The position numbers were made by a program, and so were the translations under genes. From Magnolia sinica (Eukaryota; Streptophyta; Magnoliopsida; Magnoliales; Magnoliaceae), in the NCBI RefSeq assembly GCF_029962835.1, contig NC_080588.1, forward strand, positions 13,906,001-13,970,000: 64,000 bases of DNA. The letters run 5' to 3'. Below the pieces are notes generated by a model that was not told the origin of the DNA, made no database searches, and was given only the letters and a program-made list of their open reading frames with translations. Of this stretch, positions 34,976 through 47,300 are shown piece after piece (the first letter of the stretch is position 1; every line of letters begins with the position of its first letter).

Positions 34976-37480
34976 ACAGAAAATTTTATGAACTGCTCGG
35001 TCAATTTCAATAATTGCTCGGTCAAATTCACTGAAGAGAATTTCATGTAAATCTCGGTCAATTTCATTAACTGCTCGGTCAAATTCGCGAAAGAACAAAT
35101 TGTTAGGCTAGGTCAATTACATTTAAAGTTCATTCCAATTCATGTTAGCCTCACCCAATTTCAAGCTTCCCTCGCTCAAATTCATGTTTCCCTTGCTCAA
35201 TTTCTCGGTTGCCTTGCTGAATTTTTACATTGCCTTGCTCAACTCCTAGGTTCCCTCGCTCAATTCAAAAGACTTTTTTTTACTACATAAATTTTATCTT
35301 CTAGAATCCCATCCGAGGAATGAGGATAATCTCATTTGACAGCTCAATCCCTGTGGTCATAATTATGCTAATTCTGCCTACAAATCTCTTTAGGTGATCA
35401 AGAGGGCCCCCTTTTCCAGTAGATGAGATTAAGATGAAAGGTATTATCTTAACGCTTATTTTCTCTGTCTTGCTCTTAAATATCGTTGAATCCTAAGCCC
35501 TTGGAGAAGAGAGATCTCTCTTGATAAAAAATGAGAGGGATCTCTCTTCTATATTATATTTACGAGAAAAGATATAGAGATCTTCTCTGTTCTATCTATT
35601 CCTCTATCTATGAGATTTAACTAGCGCTCAATCCGTTGGTTACCTCGCTGAATTTGTACGTTGCCTCGCTGAATTTATAGGTTCCCTCGCTCAATTTTTA
35701 GCTTCCCTTGCTCAATTCTTAGGTTGCCTCGCTGAATTTCCACGTTGCCTTGCTCAATTCCTATGTTCCCTGGCTCAATTTTTAGGTTGCCTCGCTCAAT
35801 TTCTACCTTCCCTCGCTCAATTCCTAGGTTGCCTCGTTCAATTTATAGGTTGCCTCACTGAATTTGTAGGTTCCCTCTCTCAATTTTAAGCCTCTCTCAC
35901 TTAATTTCTAGCTTCCTCTAGCTTTCCTAGCTCAATTCCTCAGTTTCCTGGCTAAATTTCCACGTTGTCTCGCTCAATTCCTAGGTTGCCTTGCTCAATT
36001 CCTAGGTTGCCTTGCTAAATTTCTAGGTTCCCTCGCTCAAATTCTTGCTTCCCTTGCTCAATTTCTAACTTCCCTCGCTCAATTCCTTGGTTGCCTCGCT
36101 CAAATCATAGGTTTCCTTACTGAATTTCTAGGTTCCCTCACTCAATTTCTAGGTTCCCTTGCTCAATTTCTAGCTTCCCTCGCTTAATTCTTAGGTTGCC
36201 TCGCTCAATTGATGGGTTGCCTCGCTCAATTTCTAGGTTCCCTCGCTTAATTTATAGCTTTCCTCGTTAATTCCTAAGTTTCCTCGGTTGCCTCGCTGAA
36301 TTCCTACGTTGCCTTGCTCAATTCGTAGGTTGCCTCGCTCAATTTATAAGTTGCCTCGCTGAATTTCTAAGTTCCCTCACTCAACTTCTAGCTTCCTTCG
36401 CTCAATTTCTAACTTCCCCCGCTCAATTCCTAGGTTGCCTAGATCAAATCCTAGGTTCCCTCGCTCAATTTCTAGGTTCCCTCGCTCAATTCTGAGGTTG
36501 CCTCGCTCCAATTTCTACATTACCTCGCTCAATCCCTACGTTACCTCGCTTAATTTCTAGGTCACCTCGCTCAAATCATACGTTCCCTCGCTCAATTTCT
36601 AGCTTCCCTCGCTCAATTCCTAGGATGCCTCGCTCAATTTCTAGGTTCCCTCGCTCAATTTCGAGCTTTCCTCGCTCAAATCCTAAGTTGCCTCGTTCAA
36701 TTTCTACCTTCCCTCGCTCAATTTCTAGGTTCCCTCGCTCAATTTCTAGCTTCCCTCGCTCAAATCCTAGGTTGCCTCGCTCAATTTCTAGCTTTCCTCG
36801 CTCAATTCCTAGGTTACCTCGCTGAATTCCTACGTTGCCTCGCTCAATTCCTAGGTTGCCTCGCTCAATTTTTAGGTTCCCTCGCTCAATTTTTAGCTTT
36901 CCTCGCTCAAATCCTATGTTGTCTCGCTCTATTTCTACCTTCCATTGCTCAATTCATAGGTTCCCTCGCTGAATTTTTAGCTCCCCTCGCTCAATTCATA
37001 GGCTGTCTCGCTCAATTCCTAGGTTCCCTCGCTGAATTTCTAGCTTCCCTTGCTCAATTCCTAGGTTGCCTCGCTCAATTGATAGGTTGCCTCGCTTAAA
37101 TTTTCTTGCTTTACTCGCTCAATTCCTAGGTTGCCTCGCTGAATTCTTAGGTTCCCTCGCTCATTGTCTCGGTTCTGTCATTGAATTTCTTGGTTGCCTT
37201 GCTTAATTTCTAGGTTTTCCACTCAATTTCACCTTACCTCGCTCAATTTTTTAGGATGCCTCGCTCAGTTTCATCTTGCCTCGCTGAATTTAATGTTTGC
37301 CTTGCTTAATTTCTAGGTTTTCCACTCAATTTCACCTTACCTCGCTCAATTTTTTAGGATGCCTCGCTCAGTTTCATCTTGCCTCGCTGAATTTAATGTT
37401 TGCCTTGCTGAATTTCATGTTTCCTTCATTCATTTTCTAATTTGTCTCCCTCAATTTTTAGTTTACTTCACTCGATTTCA
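34976..37480 (+). repeat. 21-bp minisatellite, left array
   Basis: Unit TTCCCTCGCTCAATTTCTAGG and variants (TTGCCTCGCTGAATT..., CTTGCTCAATTCCTAGG), about 95 copies. Early copies from 34976 to 35126 are diverged (GCTCGGTCAATTTC). A 42-base-scale higher-order alternation of 'TTCC...AGC' and 'TTGCC...AGG' units is visible. Because 21 is a multiple of three, open frames of heptapeptide repeats (FPRSISR, LAQFLGC) appear; they are not evidence of a gene. The array stops about 70 bp before the DUF1985 coding start. Confidence 0.9.
35271..35630. other. Non-repeat interruption inside the left array
   Basis: About 360 bp without the 21-bp unit. It includes the inverted repeat AGAAGAGAGATC / GATCTCTCTTCT around 35500-35550. 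It could be a small insertion, but no clear duplication was found. Confidence 0.5.
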
Positions 37481-37552
37481 ACTGTGTTTAATTTTTTTTT
37501 TCGTTATGATTCTCTAAGTAGTGAAATTTGGTTTTAATATATTTTTCATTAC

Positions 37553-38789
37553 ATGTTTATAGGTGACGATTCTTGTTCTCAATTTCCAAACCCATCCTCT
37601 AAGTGTTCATTGAGATGGTGGTTCGACACGGTGAATGGTGGATTGGAGAAGCATGATACTCAGCTAAGTCTATTCAAGCAATCCATATTTTTCTTCTTGT
37701 TGCACCTCTCATCCTTTCAATTTATAGGGGCTCTATTTCACCTTCTTCTGGTAAGATATAAAGGTGATCTTATATTTGAGATATGGGGGACACGGTTGCA
37801 ATTCACGGAGATGGACTTCGCCCTCATAACAAGGCTTAAGATTGGGGAGCTTACAATACCAAAAAAGTGTCCCATTAGTAGTACATTAATGGACAAATAC
37901 TTCAGAGAATATCCAGTTTTTAAGAAGCATTTATTAGATGTGTTTAATAAATTAGTTGACACCAATAACCACGAGGATGTCGTGAAGGTTGCTCTACTTA
38001 TGTGTGTAGAGTGTTTTGTTAGGAGAACCGAATCGAAAACTATGTGTAACATGGATTATATGTACTTAGTATACTCCATAGAAGATTTCCATAGCTATCC
38101 TTGGGGTAGTTTGGCCTACAATACAATGTTGTAAGGGGTCACAGCTACTGTGATAGCATCAGGTGCGATTCGCTACAATATATATGGTTGTGTCTTTCCT
38201 TTGCAGGTAAGAACTCTTTCTTTATTCTACATGATCATATTCAATTGTGAATTTTTATCCTCATGCAATTTCTTTAAAACAGATATGGGCTGTAGAGAGA
38301 TTACCGGCCCTACGAGAGTATGTTATTTCATTTGTTCCCTCACAAATTCCACGCTTCATTCAATATTGAGGCTGGAAGGGTTAGATGTACAACAAAATAT
38401 ATGCAATTTTTGAGAGTGAAGCTGTAAGTATATGTATTTCTTCGCTGTTCACTTTGCTTGATTTGACACTTACACTCCGTATATTAACATCAGTCTGGGT
38501 TCTTTTGTAAACTATCTTAATAAAGAGCTTGGAACCCACCCTACGGGAATGGGAAACGGAAGCTGTTCGCTTGCTCCGAGATAGTTTTTAGGTGAGATAT
38601 CATGAGCGTTTAATTAAAATAAAATGTTGTTTAATTCACCGTTAAAAGTTTTTCGACTCTTATATGTGCATTGATACATTTCGTAGGTCATCGAAACTCA
38701 GGAATTGAGTGAGGAGAGTAATGAGAATGATGACAAGGGTGAGGAGAGATCAGTGGAAAGTGATGAAAAAGGCATATAGGGAGAGGGAT
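37553..38789 (+). pseudogene. DUF1985/Ulp1-like gene, 5' part (DUF1985 domain)
   Basis: Residues from 37553 onward give FEIWGTRLQFTEMDFALITR, typical of the plant DUF1985 domain, which is found with Ulp1-like proteases, often in Mutator-like elements. The frame has a stop at 38132-38134, resumes with YNIYGCVFPLQ, and then shows a clean intron (donor after 38206, acceptor before 38283). The next exon reads IWAVERLPALREYVISFVPS with a TGA at 38367-38369. Further exons include LEPTLREWETEA near 38530 and an acidic segment near 38690-38780. Element C then interrupts at 38789. The part after the insertion continues at 50693. The pair of stops marks it as broken. Confidence 0.78.
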
Positions 38790-41024
38790 TGTTCACTCCC
38801 CAAGTATAGGGTTGTGATGTAGTAATAAACTCGGTAAGACCGAGGTCGAATCCACAGGGACTGAAACTTGTACGTTTCCTGAAACTAGGTAGAAATAGAA
38901 CTAGCCTAAGATGTAATCAAAATCAAATGTAAATTTAAGGAATAATGGTGGAATAATTATCTAAAACTTTAAGGAATTCAGAGGAAGAAACTAGGGATTC
39001 AGAGGATCCACTTGTAGAGATCAGGGAGATCTTATGCATGCATCAAGGATTATGGAATTCAAACTGAACTTTCTTGGTCTAGTTTTCAAGAGATGAAAGG
39101 TATATGAATTAGAATGGATTCCATCATCTAACCATGCCCAGGAGACAAAGCAAACAACAGGATTAAACTAATTACCAACCAATCAACAATGTACGAAGAT
39201 CAGGAAGGGTACTGTCATCCTACCATGCCCATGGAGCAATGATGAACAACAGGGCTTCCTGACTTCATAAACATAAAAAAAGGGGAAAGAAATATTCAAA
39301 GCCATTGCAAACCCATTGTAATTTCAGTCACAACAGACCATTAAAGACGAATAAAAATATTCCTTATAATAATCATCAAAGAACAAATTCAGTTCATGCA
39401 TTCACATTAAAAGCATAAAGTAGTCTCCCATCTCAATACAAGCTTCACCTCTTAGCCTTAGCTAAGAGGATTAACCCGTCATGATGTGGCTACCAAAAAC
39501 AACAAATAAAAAATAAAAAGGAAAAGAAAAGAATAAGAAGGAAAAAGAGAAAACCCACTCCACGTCCAGCCTTTCTTCAACCGTCCAAAACTCCAACTCC
39601 TCCGCCAAAACACTGCCGTTCCCTTTATCCAGCACACACACGCTCCTGCAGAACACGCACCAGCAGAAAACGTCCAGCCTTCCTCCGTTTTCCTCTTTCA
39701 CTTTTCTTCCTTTCTTCCTTTTCTTCCTCACGTTCAAAATCCAAGACCGAGTACCCCCTTCTCCCTTTCTTCCGTTCCGTTTTAAAGATGGAAAAGCCCC
39801 CCTGGTGCTGTGGAGTCCTGAAGGGATTAGGCTGCGGAAAGCTTCGCAGCCAGCCTGTGAAAGAACGCAAAACAGTTTGCGTTTGAATGAAGTTTGAGAT
39901 GGATGAACGTCCTAAGCTCCGATTTTGGCTTCTTGGTTGGGGTAAAGACCCACTTATAAGGATTTTGGACGGTTTGGATCGGTAATCCGGCAGTGATAGA
40001 GATCACGGAATGCCCCACAAGCTCCGGTTTTCACGGTCGCGCGCGGGCTGTGTAAACAGAGCCCGAATTGTTGCCGCTGGACTCTCGGTGAGGTCCACTT
40101 AATTTCCCCTTTGCAAAATCCATGCCGTCCACCGGGTTCTTCTCACAAAACCGTTCGGATCTGGTCGGTTTTGGATCGACGCTGAAGCGGCCCACCTGAT
40201 TTTTCATATCACCGTTCAACCTGAGTTTCGACGGTCAAAATCCGCTACACGCTGCTTCCTAGAAAAATTCCACCTAGGTGAGGTTAATAACCCTCCTCTG
40301 TACACAATAGACGGTCCAGATTGATAATTTTGATGAGGAATGGGCCCCACTGCACAAAACCGACGGACGGCGCAAGGACGCTGTGTCCGTTTTTGATTTG
40401 GAGAAGGAGATGTCGGTCAGCGTGCGCTGACCGACTTTGAGGATGTTTGGTGCACGCCCGGTGCACCTGCGTTCCTTGCACTTGCACTGCATGTACGGGT
40501 CCCACAGAGATGTTTGTGAGAAATTCGCTCCGTCTATCCGTTTGGTCAGCTCATTTAAACAGTTGAGACCAAAAATGGAGAGTATCCAGATATCGGGTGG
40601 GCCCCACTTAAGGATTTAAGGGGCTGATCTATCGGTTTGGCCACTTCCACGGTGATCTAATGGCTGATTTTTGATTTGTACGGCTTATTTAAGGTCTTCA
40701 GGCCATATATGGAGTTTCGAGCCAATCAGATGGCGGGAACTATGTGATCTTGCATTTTTCACCAATTTCGGGGCTCTTTAACGTGAATGGCTTGATTTTC
40801 TCGGATCCCTGGTGTGTAATTCCATCGATCTTGGTCCCCTGGAGTCCGTCCCTTGCCTTGGGTGTCATCAGAGCGTCAAATCCATGGTTTAAGCACCCTT
40901 TTTCAGTTCATGCTTGTAAATACACTCTGCGTCACAAATACAATTAAATCAGGCTATTAAACGGTATCATGCTTGTAAATCCATGCAATAAATGGGTCTG
41001 ATATGCAATATTTGACCCTCAACA
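38790..41024 (-). repeat. C 3' LTR
   Basis: 2235 bp with TG...CA ends. PPT-like purines (minus strand) lie just inside at 41025-41040. The LTR hairpin is at 40412-40435 (11-bp perfect arms, 2-nt loop). Confidence 0.92.
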
Positions 41025-42309
41025 CAACCCCCAACTAGCATTTTGCTAGTCCCGAGCAAAGTATGCGAAAAATAAGTTGAGAATTACGGGGCAATTTCTA
41101 TGAACTCGAGTGATTTTTGAAAAATAATCCAAATACAAGAACTTTTAGATTCATGACTGTTGGATATTACTTTCTCCTAGACTCCAGTACATGGTAAACT
41201 TCATAATCAAGTTCAAAGTATTATTCCATTAATTAGAAAAAGTCTAACCATTGAGATTTACGAATGTGTAATCTAATCTCGACTTGTCAACATTAAGATT
41301 CACCTTGATATTTAAGAATATCATTGGTAACAAATAAGAGAAATCAAGATAACCCAACTTGGTTTACACCTTATCTTTTTATTCTTTTTTTTTATTCTTT
41401 TTTTTTTTTTTTGATTTTTTCATTAGAAGTAACGCCAAGAAGAGGGATCAGATCATCACCTATAGGGAGCAAACCTATGGTAAAGACTGTTCGCCCTATC
41501 TATTCAATTTCTCAAGTTGGTTCTTTTCATGTTTAGTGATTACCAAGTTAATCTTTCAATATCAAACTGAAACCTTAATATGCACGCGAGATGTGTCCTG
41601 CGAATTCATGTCTCAATCAATGTTTACAATTTCTAGTAATGGATTAACGATTCAAACTTAGCTGTGAAATTTGATAGATAACTGAATCCAAGAGTCATAA
41701 AGTACCAACATCACGCATCTTGTAGTTCTAAATCCAAGATGGCCGTCAAAATCGCTTCGAATTCATATGAAATTCTAGAAAAATTTAAAAATTTTCACAA
41801 TTTCTGCTCAAGACTAAGAAAATGCTGATTAGGAAACCTAATCTCCCACCCCCAACCAAAAATCTACATTGTCCTCAATGTAAAAGAAATAAACATGCAA
41901 TGCACATGGGACAAAATAAGTAAATGAGAAGTGATAGGAAGATAATACCTGAAAAAATCAAGAGGCTTTTCATAGCTATTTACGTAAAAGCGAGTCAGCA
42001 CAAGAGAGAAATTAACAGAATAAAAATAACAAAAATGAAATTCTACCTATACCACTTTCGCAGGTACTCTCGATTACATTTAGCGTATGCAACAAGCCTT
42101 TAAACCCCTAGGTTACCCCTAGTGGACGAGTTGTAGTCTCGTGAGGGTTTGCAGTAATGTTACCCACAAACATTGAACTAATGAATGAGAAAAGTGAAAT
42201 GGAATGAAAATTTGGGTTGCGTCCTAGGAGCGCTAAGTTTAACGTCTTCAACTAGACAAGAATGGACCATGAATTAATCAATCTTGATAACCTGCATCAG
42301 ACTAAGAGA
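41025..42309 (-). other. C 3' internal region, no gene
   Basis: It corresponds to B 10435-11815. It has a T-rich tract near 41380-41412 and no supported frame; no envelope-like protein is visible. Confidence 0.6.
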
Positions 42310-44346
42310 TCAATCCTGGTAAACAGGATCAGTCAGAGGCATGGACATGTCCTCTGAATCAAATTTCACGACAAATGGTTTCAATCGATGTCCATTGACT
42401 TTAAACTCCTTGCCATTGTCGGGATCTCTTATCTCAACGGCCCCATGCGGAAAAACAGTGACAACAATGTAAGGGCCGGTCCAACGAGATCGAAGCTTAC
42501 CCGGAAAGAGATGTAATCGAGAATTGTACAAAAGGACCTTCTGACCAGGCGTGAATGATTTTCGTAAAATGTGTTGGTCATGAAATGCTTTCATCTTGTC
42601 CTTGTAAATTCTCGAATTATCGTACGCATCATTCTGGATTTCTTCAAGTTCATTCAATTGAAGTTTGCGTAGCGAGCCAGCGTTGTCCAGATTGAAATTA
42701 AGATTTTTGATCGCCCAGTATGCTTTATGTTCCAACTCCACAGGCAAGTGACAAGCCTTCCCATAGACAAGTCTAAAGGGAGACATTCCAATAGGGGTTT
42801 TAAAGGCAGTACGGTATGCCCATAAGGCATCGGTCAATCGGATTGACCAATCCTTACGATCTGGGTTAACCGTTTTCTCCAAAATGTGTTTGATCTCCCT
42901 ATTGGAAATCTCAGCTTGTCCACTTGTCTGTGGATGGTATGGGGTGCTCACCTTATGAGAGATACCGTATTTCTTCATTAAGCTCTCGAATGGTCTATTA
43001 CAAAAGTGTGAGCCCCCATCACTAATGATGGCTCGAGGCGTTCCGAATCGAGAAAGGATGTTTTCTTTTAGGAATTTAATGACCGTGCGATGGTCATTCT
43101 TTCGACATGGAATCGCTTCGACCCATTTAGTGACATAATCCACGGCGAGCAAAATATACAGATTCCCAAACGATTGGGGGAATGGTCCCATGAAATCGAT
43201 GCCCCAGCAATCAAATGCTTCAATGATAAGAATGGGATTCAAAGGTATCATATTTCGACGGGACAATGCTCCCAATTTCTGACAACGCTCACAAGCTTTG
43301 CAAAACTCATGAGTGTCCCTAAACATAGTGGGCCAGTAAAAGCCACACTGCAGGATCTTGGCCGTGGTCTTTTTAGCAGAAAAGTGACCACCACAGGCCT
43401 CTGAGTGACAGAAGGAGATGACGCTCTAATGCTCATCGTCTGGCATACATCTCCTTAAGATTTAATCTGGGCAATATTTAAACAAATATGGATCATCCCA
43501 GAAAAAGTTGCGCACCTCGGTAAAGAATTTTTTCTTATCTTGTGCAGTCCAATGTGTTGGTATAGAACCTGTGGTAAGATAATTAGCAATATCAGCGAAC
43601 CAAGGTGAATGGGAGACTCTAAACAGTTGTTCATCAGGGAACATATCATTGATATGTGTCGCCTCAAGGGAATCAGAGGTATTAAGGCGAGAAAGGTGAT
43701 CGGCCACTACGTTCTCTACTCCCTTTTTATCTTTAATTTCCAAATCAAATTCTTAGAGTAGAAGGATCCATCGTATCAAACGGGGCTTAGAATCATTCTT
43801 CGAAAGAAGATACTTAAGTGCCGCATGATCTGTGTAGATAATGATCTTGGATCTGATCAAGTAGGACCTAAATTTGTCCAAGACGAACACTACAGCTAAG
43901 AGTTCCTTTTCCGTAGTCGAGTAGTTCACCTGGGCAGAATTTAAAGTTCTACTTGCGTAATGAATGACATAGGGCCGCTTATCTTTTCTCTGGCCTAGGA
44001 CCGCTCCAAGAGCATAATCAGAAGCGTCGCACATAAGCTCAAAAGGAAGGCTCCAGTCGGGTGGCTGCATGATAGGTGCAGTGGTTAACGTGCCCTTAAG
44101 CTTGGTGAAAGCTTCCTGGCATTGCTCAGTCCACTCGTACAGAGCATCCTTTTGAAGAAGATTACATAAAGGACGAGAGAGGAGACTAAAGTCCTTTATG
44201 AATCGCTTGTAAAATCCTGCGTGTCCTAAGAAGGATCGTACGTCTCTGATGTTCTTGGGTGGAGGTAGGTTAGAGATAAGATCGATTTTTGCCTTATCTA
44301 CCTCAATTCCTTTGGACGAGATGATATGCCCAAGGACAATTCCCTT
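42310..44346 (-). pseudogene. pol: Athila C pol, distal part: RT end, RNase H, integrase
   Basis: Integrase 42310-43326 is an open 338-residue stretch with [18 protein letters not shown] and ISNREIKH, nearly identical to B. RNase H lies in 43753-44070 with [10 protein letters not shown]. In-frame stops are at 44347-44349, 43753-43755, 43462-43464 and 43426-43428. Each corresponds to a CAG or CAA glutamine codon in B, so all are C-to-T changes on the coding strand. As encoded the polyprotein would end within reverse transcriptase. Confidence 0.87.
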
Positions 44347-47300
44347 CTAAACCATGAAATGACACTTCTCCCAATTAAGTACCAGGTTCTTCTCTTCATA
44401 TCTTTTCAGCACACATTTAAGACTTTCCAAGCACTTGCTGAAAGATGGACCGTAAACAGAGAAATCGTCCATGAAGACCTCTAGATATTGCCCTACCATA
44501 TCAGAAAAGATACTAAGCATACATCGCTGAAAGGTGGCAGGGGCATGACATAGTCCGAATGGCATCCTTCGATAGGCAAAGGTGCTGTAGGGACATGTAA
44601 ATGTGGTCTTTTCCTGGTCTTCAGGGGCTATCTCTATCTGGTTGTAGCCCGAATACCCGTCAAGGAAACTATAATAGGAATGACCAGCTAACCTTTCAAG
44701 GATCTGATCAATGAATGGTAAAGGAAAGTGGTCTTTCCTCGTGACGGTATTCAACTTCCTGTAGTCAATGCACATTCTCCAACCAGTAGTGACTCTAGTT
44801 GGCACGAGTTCATTATTAGCATTGGCTACGATGGTGATTCCGGACTTCTTAGGGACCACTTGAGTTGGACTCACCCATTGATTATCGGATATAGGGTATA
44901 TAATACCCACGTCTAATAGTTTAAGAACCTCGGCTTTAACCACTTCCTTCATGTTTGGATTTAGTCTACGTTGTGGTTGCCGAGCGGTTTTTGCATTATC
45001 CTCAAGATATATGTGGTGAGTACAAATCGAGGGATCGATTCCCTTGAGGTCCGCTATCGTCCATCCCAGGGCTCCTTTATGCTCAATGAGAGTAGATATG
45101 AGCATACTCTCCTGTTCTTTCTCCAGGTGGGCAGAGATCACCACCGGGTATGTCTCATCTTGACCTAAATAGGCATATTTCAAATCAGAGGGCAAAGGTT
45201 TTAGGTCAAGCTTCGGCGGCTTGAGGTTAGACGGTAGAGGCACTACATCGGTTTGTGGTAATTCTTCAAATTGTGGCCTCCATCGGTTAACTTCAAGTAC
45301 CGGTGCAGTATCAAGCAAGGCGCACGTCTCCCTAATCATGTCATTATCAAAATCATGGGAGTGGGCCAGGCATGTCTCCAGATAGTCAGAGAATAAGGTT
45401 AGAGGTGTCGTATCTTCCACGAAAGAGTCAATCATGTTAATGTCGTGGAAATCGTCATCATCCTCTGCGTTGCTGCCGTTATTGAAAAAAATGTTTGACT
45501 CCAATGTCAAATTTCCAAAAGACATAGTCATGATACTATTCCTGCAATTGATAATTGCATTTGACGTGGCAAGGAATGGGCGACCAAGAATGACGGGAAT
45601 CTGAGTGCTCATGTTACTGATGGGTTCGGTATCCAGGATGATAAAATCTATAGGGTAGTAGAATCTGTCAGCTTGGACCAACACATCCTCAATTATCCCT
45701 CTTGGTACACAAACAAAGCGATCAACAAGTTGTAATGTGGTTAGGGTGGGTTTTAATTCACCCAAACCTAACTGTTTGTATACCGAGTAGGGAATCAAAT
45801 TGACGCTCGCTCCTAAGTCAAGAAGTGCGTGATCAATTCGATGGTTCCCGATTACACATGATATGGTTGGGCTACCGGGATCCTTGAATTTCTGTGGCAC
45901 GTCTTGCTTTAGGATGGCACTCACTTTCTCAGTCAAGAAGATTTTCTTTTGAATAATTTTCCGTCTTTTGGTCGTGCATAAGTCTTTCAGGAATTTAGCA
46001 TATGAAGGTATCTGTTTAACGACATCAAGTAGAGGAATGTTGACTTTCACCTGTTTCAACACCTCTAGGATATCCTGAGAGGTAGAGAGAGGTTTTGGTG
46101 AAACCAACCGTTGGGGGAATGGAGCAACTGGCTTCTCTAGAAGTTCCGGTTTTACTTTTTGTAGGGCATCACTGGATCCATCATTGTTATCCTCTTCTGG
46201 TTCTTGAGGCTTTTCGGGCCTAACCGGAAGAGTTTTATCAATGATCTTCCCACTCCTAAGAGTGGTGATGGATTTAGCATGTCCCATCTGATTTGAAGTG
46301 CTGGGATCATTATTCTCGTACTGCGGTTTAGGATTGGGGAGCGGTTGTGCAGGAAGCATCCCCTTTTCTATAGCCGTTATATGAGAATCTATCTTTTGCA
46401 TAAAATCTGTAATTCCCCGCATTGCCTGAGCCAGCTCTTGTATGGGATTTTGAACCGGTTCCTCTTGAGGTTTCACTTGATTTGGATTTTGATTGAAGAA
46501 ACCTGGAGGAGTCGCCGTTTGTCCATTCCTCCAACTAAAGTTTGGATGATTTTTCCAGCCAGGATTGTATGTGTTGGAGTTAGGTCCAGTAAAAGGTCTT
46601 TGATAATTATTTACGGCATTGGCTTGTTCATTCAACACTCCTCGAAAGGCAGGTATTGTAGGACAGTTTTCAATTGTGTGAATGTTGCAATCACAGATGC
46701 CGCAAACAATTTCATTGACCTTATCCTTCTTTCCTTCCATGGCCTCAACTTTCCTTATGAGCGTAGTCACTTTACACTTGAGATCATCCTCTTCTTTCAA
46801 GAGATATAATCCACCTTTCTCCTTTAATTGAGTCGGCCTAGACGTGGTGTTCGACTTTGGGTAATAGTCCCAAGATTGTGTTTTTTCGGCCAAACTGTCG
46901 AGGTAGTCCCATACCTCGTCGACATCTTTATTAATGAACTCTCCATTACACATTGTCTCGACCATTTGGCGCATGGAAGATGTTAGTCCATCATAGAAAA
47001 AATTTGTAATGCGCCACGTTTCAAATCCGTGTTGTGGGCATGAACTGACCAAATCTTTGAACCTTTCCCAACATTGGAAGAATGTTTCATCTTCCTTTTG
47101 GGCAAAGTTCATGATCGCTTTTCTGAGGGTAATCATTTTATGATGTGGGAAGAATTTTTTTATGAATTCCCTCTGCATGTCGTTCCATGTGCCAATGGAT
47201 CTAGGACGTAGTGAATGTAACCACGTCTTAGCTTTCTCTTTTAAGGAAAAAGGAAAGAGTTTCAGCCTAATTGTATCCTCAGATACATTAGGAAAACATA

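Noticed and set aside
36625-36825. 66-codon FPRSISR repeat frame
   Set aside because: Same artefact of the left minisatellite.
34976-37480. CRISPR-like array
   Set aside because: No spacers: units are contiguous 21-mers, and the window is plant DNA.
39471-39870. Lys/Glu-rich frames in C LTR
   Set aside because: Low-complexity shadows of the purine-rich LTR leader, broken by an indel in the other LTR.
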